Positions 4,398 through 6,468 of a DNA stretch of 6,468 nucleotides are shown here, one piece after another. Where the stretch lies: the NCBI GenBank assembly GCA_030526935.1, contig JAUNBY010000056.1:1-6468 (forward strand), in the 5' to 3' direction. The notes beneath the pieces were generated by a model. It did not search any database. It saw only the letters and a program-made list of their open reading frames with translations, and had not been told where the DNA came from. Each line of letters opens with the position of its first letter. The stretch's first letter is position 1. Origin of the DNA: Clostridia bacterium. GTDB taxonomy: Bacteria > Bacillota > Clostridia > Christensenellales > Aristaeellaceae. Position numbers and translations under genes: made by a program.

Positions 4398-6468
4398 TTT
4401 CCCTCCGCCAGAACGAGGCGAAGTGCCTCGTCCACATTCGATATAAGGCGAATATCCAGTCTTTTTAAGACATCCTCGGGCAAATCGCGAAGGTCCTTTT
4501 CATTGTCGCGCGGCATTAACACCATCTTCATGCCCATCCTGTCGGCGGCGAGCGTCTTTTCCTTCACACCGCCTATCGCGAGCGCGCGTCCCGTGAGCGT
4601 TATCTCACCCGTCATCGCCGCGTCCTGCCTGGCGCGGCGACCCGTCATCGCCGACACCATCGCGAGGCACATGGCTATTCCCGCGCTCGGCCCATCCTTT
4701 GGAGTCGCGCCTTCGGGGACGTGAATATGCAAATCGTGATTCTTATAGAATTCGGGGTCGATTCCAAATTCGGCGCTTCTGGATCGAATGTAGCTGTGCG
4801 CCGTTCTCGCCGACTCCTTCATAACGTCGCCGAGGCATCCCGTAAGGTCGATATTTCCCTTTCCGGGCATTGCCGCTACCTGTATGGACAGGGTATCCCC
4901 GCCATAATTCGTCCAGGCGAGGGCGTTTACGACGCCGACCTGCGGCTGTTTATCATGCTGGGTATCGAGATAAAGCCTCGGCCTAAGCATTTCTTCGATG
5001 ACGGCTTTATTGACGTTTACGGTCGTCTCGCCTTCTATGATTTTGACCGCGGCTTTGCGGCATATGGACGCCAACTGCCTTTCAAGCTCGCGAACGCCCG
5101 CTTCGCGGGTATAACCGGAGATTATCTCGTTTATGGCGTCGCGGCGTATTCTCACCTGCGAGCGCGTAAGGCCGTTTTCCTTCAACTGTTTAGGCCATAG
5201 ATGCCTCAGGGCTATTTCGAGCTTTTCATTAGGCGTATAGCCTCCAAGGTGAATGACGTCCATCCTGTCGAGAAGCGGCGCGGGTATGGTTTCGACCGAG
5301 TTGGCGGTGGTCATGAAAAGCACCTGCGACAAATCGAACGGCGCGTCGATATAGTGATCCTCGAATGTCGAATTTTGTTCGGGATCGAGCGCCTCCAACA
5401 AAGCCGAGGCGGGATCTCCGCGATAGTCGCTGCCTATCTTGTCTATCTCATCGAGCAGGAAAACGGGGTTCATGACGCCGCATTTTTTCAGGTTTGAAAT
5501 CAACTTTCCGGGCATGGAGCCGAGATAAGTGCGCCTGTGACCGCGAATCTCGGCCTCGTCGTGTACGCCGCCCAGCGACATGCGCGTGAACTTTCTGCCC
5601 GTAGCGGACGCCACGGACATAGCTATTGACGTCTTTCCGACGCCGGGGGGTCCGACGAGGCAGAGAATTCCCGCATGCATATTTCCCTTGAGCATACCGA
5701 CGGCCAGGTATTCCAGTATGCGCTGCTTGACCTTTTCCAGTCCAAAATGGTCGCGCTCGAGTACTTTTCTCGCCCGCGTAAGATCCAACTGATCCCTGGT
5801 GTTTTTTTCCCACGGCAAATCGAGCAGACATTGTATATAATTGCGGCTTACGCTGGCTTCCGGAGAACCGGGAGCGGTATGGCTAAGCTTTGTAAGTTCC
5901 CTCTTAGCCTGCGCTCTTGCCTCGTCGTTCATAGGCGTACTGTCGATTTTTTCTGAAAGCTCGGCCAGATCGTCGTCGTCGTCATCCTCGCCAAGCTCGT
6001 TTTTTATGGCTTTCATTTGTTCGCGCAAAAAGTAAGCCTTTTGATCGAAAGACACCTTACTGAAGACGCGCTTTTGTATCGAAGACTCGATTTCGAAAAG
6101 CTTCAGCTCGTTTGTCAGCGTATCGATGAGAATGTCTATCTGATTTTGCAGCGAATCCGTTTCCAGAAGGCGCATTTTATCGTCGAGATTCTCCATTACG
6201 TTGGCGGCTATAAGGTTTACGACCGTTGAGTGGTCTTTTTCGCCGTTGACGGCCTGTATAAGCTCGCCCGAAAAGTCGGGGTAGAGCTTGGCATACCGCG
6301 AAAAGAGCTTTTTCAGGAATCGAATTTGAGCCTGCGTTTTAAGCGATATATCCCCGCTCATGGGCATGGGTTCAAAATCTCCCGTAAGGAAGGCGCCCTG
6401 CTCGACTACGCCTACGACTTTGACGCGCTGTTCGCCATGTACCATAAGGCGCACGGTGGAATCTGGCA
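4394..6468 (-). CDS. lon: ATP-dependent Lon protease (LonA type), 5' end outside the window
   Basis: A cytoplasmic AAA+ serine protease that degrades misfolded and regulatory proteins. The frame runs open off the right edge; the edge codons read PDSTVRLMVHGEQRVKV, matching the LPDGTVRVLVEG-like segment near residue 85 of other Lon proteins, so GTG 6454 is internal and about 80 N-terminal residues are missing. Counting from that codon: the rest of the substrate-binding LON domain and helical region run to about 240, Walker A GPPGVGKTS is at 268-276, Walker B LLDEIDK at 333-339, the sensor-1 region TTANS contains N385, and the arginine-finger region LLDRMD contains R397. The C-terminal protease domain has the nucleophile in PKDGPSAG (S590) and the catalytic lysine in GGVKEK (K633), 43 residues apart as in E. 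coli and B. subtilis Lon. An acidic run of six Asp follows the coiled coil near 157-162. About 690 residues are visible. The stop codon overlaps the engB start. Confidence 0.97.
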   Translation of the reverse strand, partial: PDSTVRLMVHGEQRVKVVGVVEQGAFLTGDFEPMPMSGDISLKTQAQIRFLKKLFSRYAKLYPDFSGELIQAVNGEKDHSTVVNLIAANVMENLDDKMRLLETDSLQNQIDILIDTLTNELKLFEIESSIQKRVFSKVSFDQKAYFLREQMKAIKNELGEDDDDDDLAELSEKIDSTPMNDEARAQAKRELTKLSHTAPGSPEASVSRNYIQCLLDLPWEKNTRDQLDLTRARKVLERDHFGLEKVKQRILEYLAVGMLKGNMHAGILCLVGPPGVGKTSIAMSVASATGRKFTRMSLGGVHDEAEIRGHRRTYLGSMPGKLISNLKKCGVMNPVFLLDEIDKIGSDYRGDPASALLEALDPEQNSTFEDHYIDAPFDLSQVLFMTTANSVETIPAPLLDRMDVIHLGGYTPNEKLEIALRHLWPKQLKENGLTRSQVRIRRDAINEIISGYTREAGVRELERQLASICRKAAVKIIEGETTVNVNKAVIEEMLRPRLYLDTQHDKQPQVGVVNALAWTNYGGDTLSIQVAAMPGKGNIDLTGCLGDVMKESARTAHSYIRSRSAEFGIDPEFYKNHDLHIHVPEGATPKDGPSAGIAMCLAMVSAMTGRRARQDAAMTGEITLTGRALAIGGVKEKTLAADRMGMKMVLMPRDNEKDLRDLPEDVLKRLDIRLISNVDEALRLVLAEGK

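Noticed and set aside
4721..5200. Long + strand frames antisense to lon
   Set aside because: They follow from the codon composition of lon; no motifs, and lon is unambiguous on the other strand.

Overview
The window looks like a chromosomal segment of a Clostridia-type Bacillota (Firmicutes) bacterium of moderate GC. The evidence is the lon-engB gene pair, a common Bacillota arrangement in which clpX often lies further upstream; strong AGGAGG-like ribosome binding sites; sigma-A-like TTGAC/TATAAT-like promoters; and a clostridial-flavoured galactokinase. The genus cannot be told from the sequence.

Layout, left to right. (1) A galactokinase gene on the + strand, cut at its 5' end by the window edge, runs to 1079. 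(2) A 92-bp convergent gap contains one compact hairpin. (3) Everything to the right is on the - strand, so transcription runs from the right edge leftwards: lon (cut at its 5' end by the right edge), engB overlapping lon by 4 bp, a 236-bp intergenic region with a hairpin and a promoter, a 340-aa protein of unknown function with beta-propeller-like features, a MerR/TipAS-type regulator with its own MerR-type promoter, and a DUF523 (TudS-like) protein next to the convergent gap.

How the parts fit. lon and engB form a translationally coupled housekeeping unit for ATP-dependent proteolysis and 50S ribosome assembly. The propeller-like gene has its own promoter and a very good ribosome binding site. 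The regulator gene has a -35/-10 pair separated by 19 bp with a dyad in the spacer, the hallmark of MerR-activated promoters, so it probably controls itself. The DUF523 gene follows 86 bp later with no visible promoter of its own but with an 11-bp perfect hairpin in between. The best candidate for something undescribed is this pair: a small-molecule-sensing TipAS regulator driving a DUF523 protein, a family that includes an Fe-S thiouracil desulfidase. The rest is mostly ordinary core genome. I saw no mobile element, CRISPR array, tRNA or rRNA. No gene-free stretch exceeds 300 bases.
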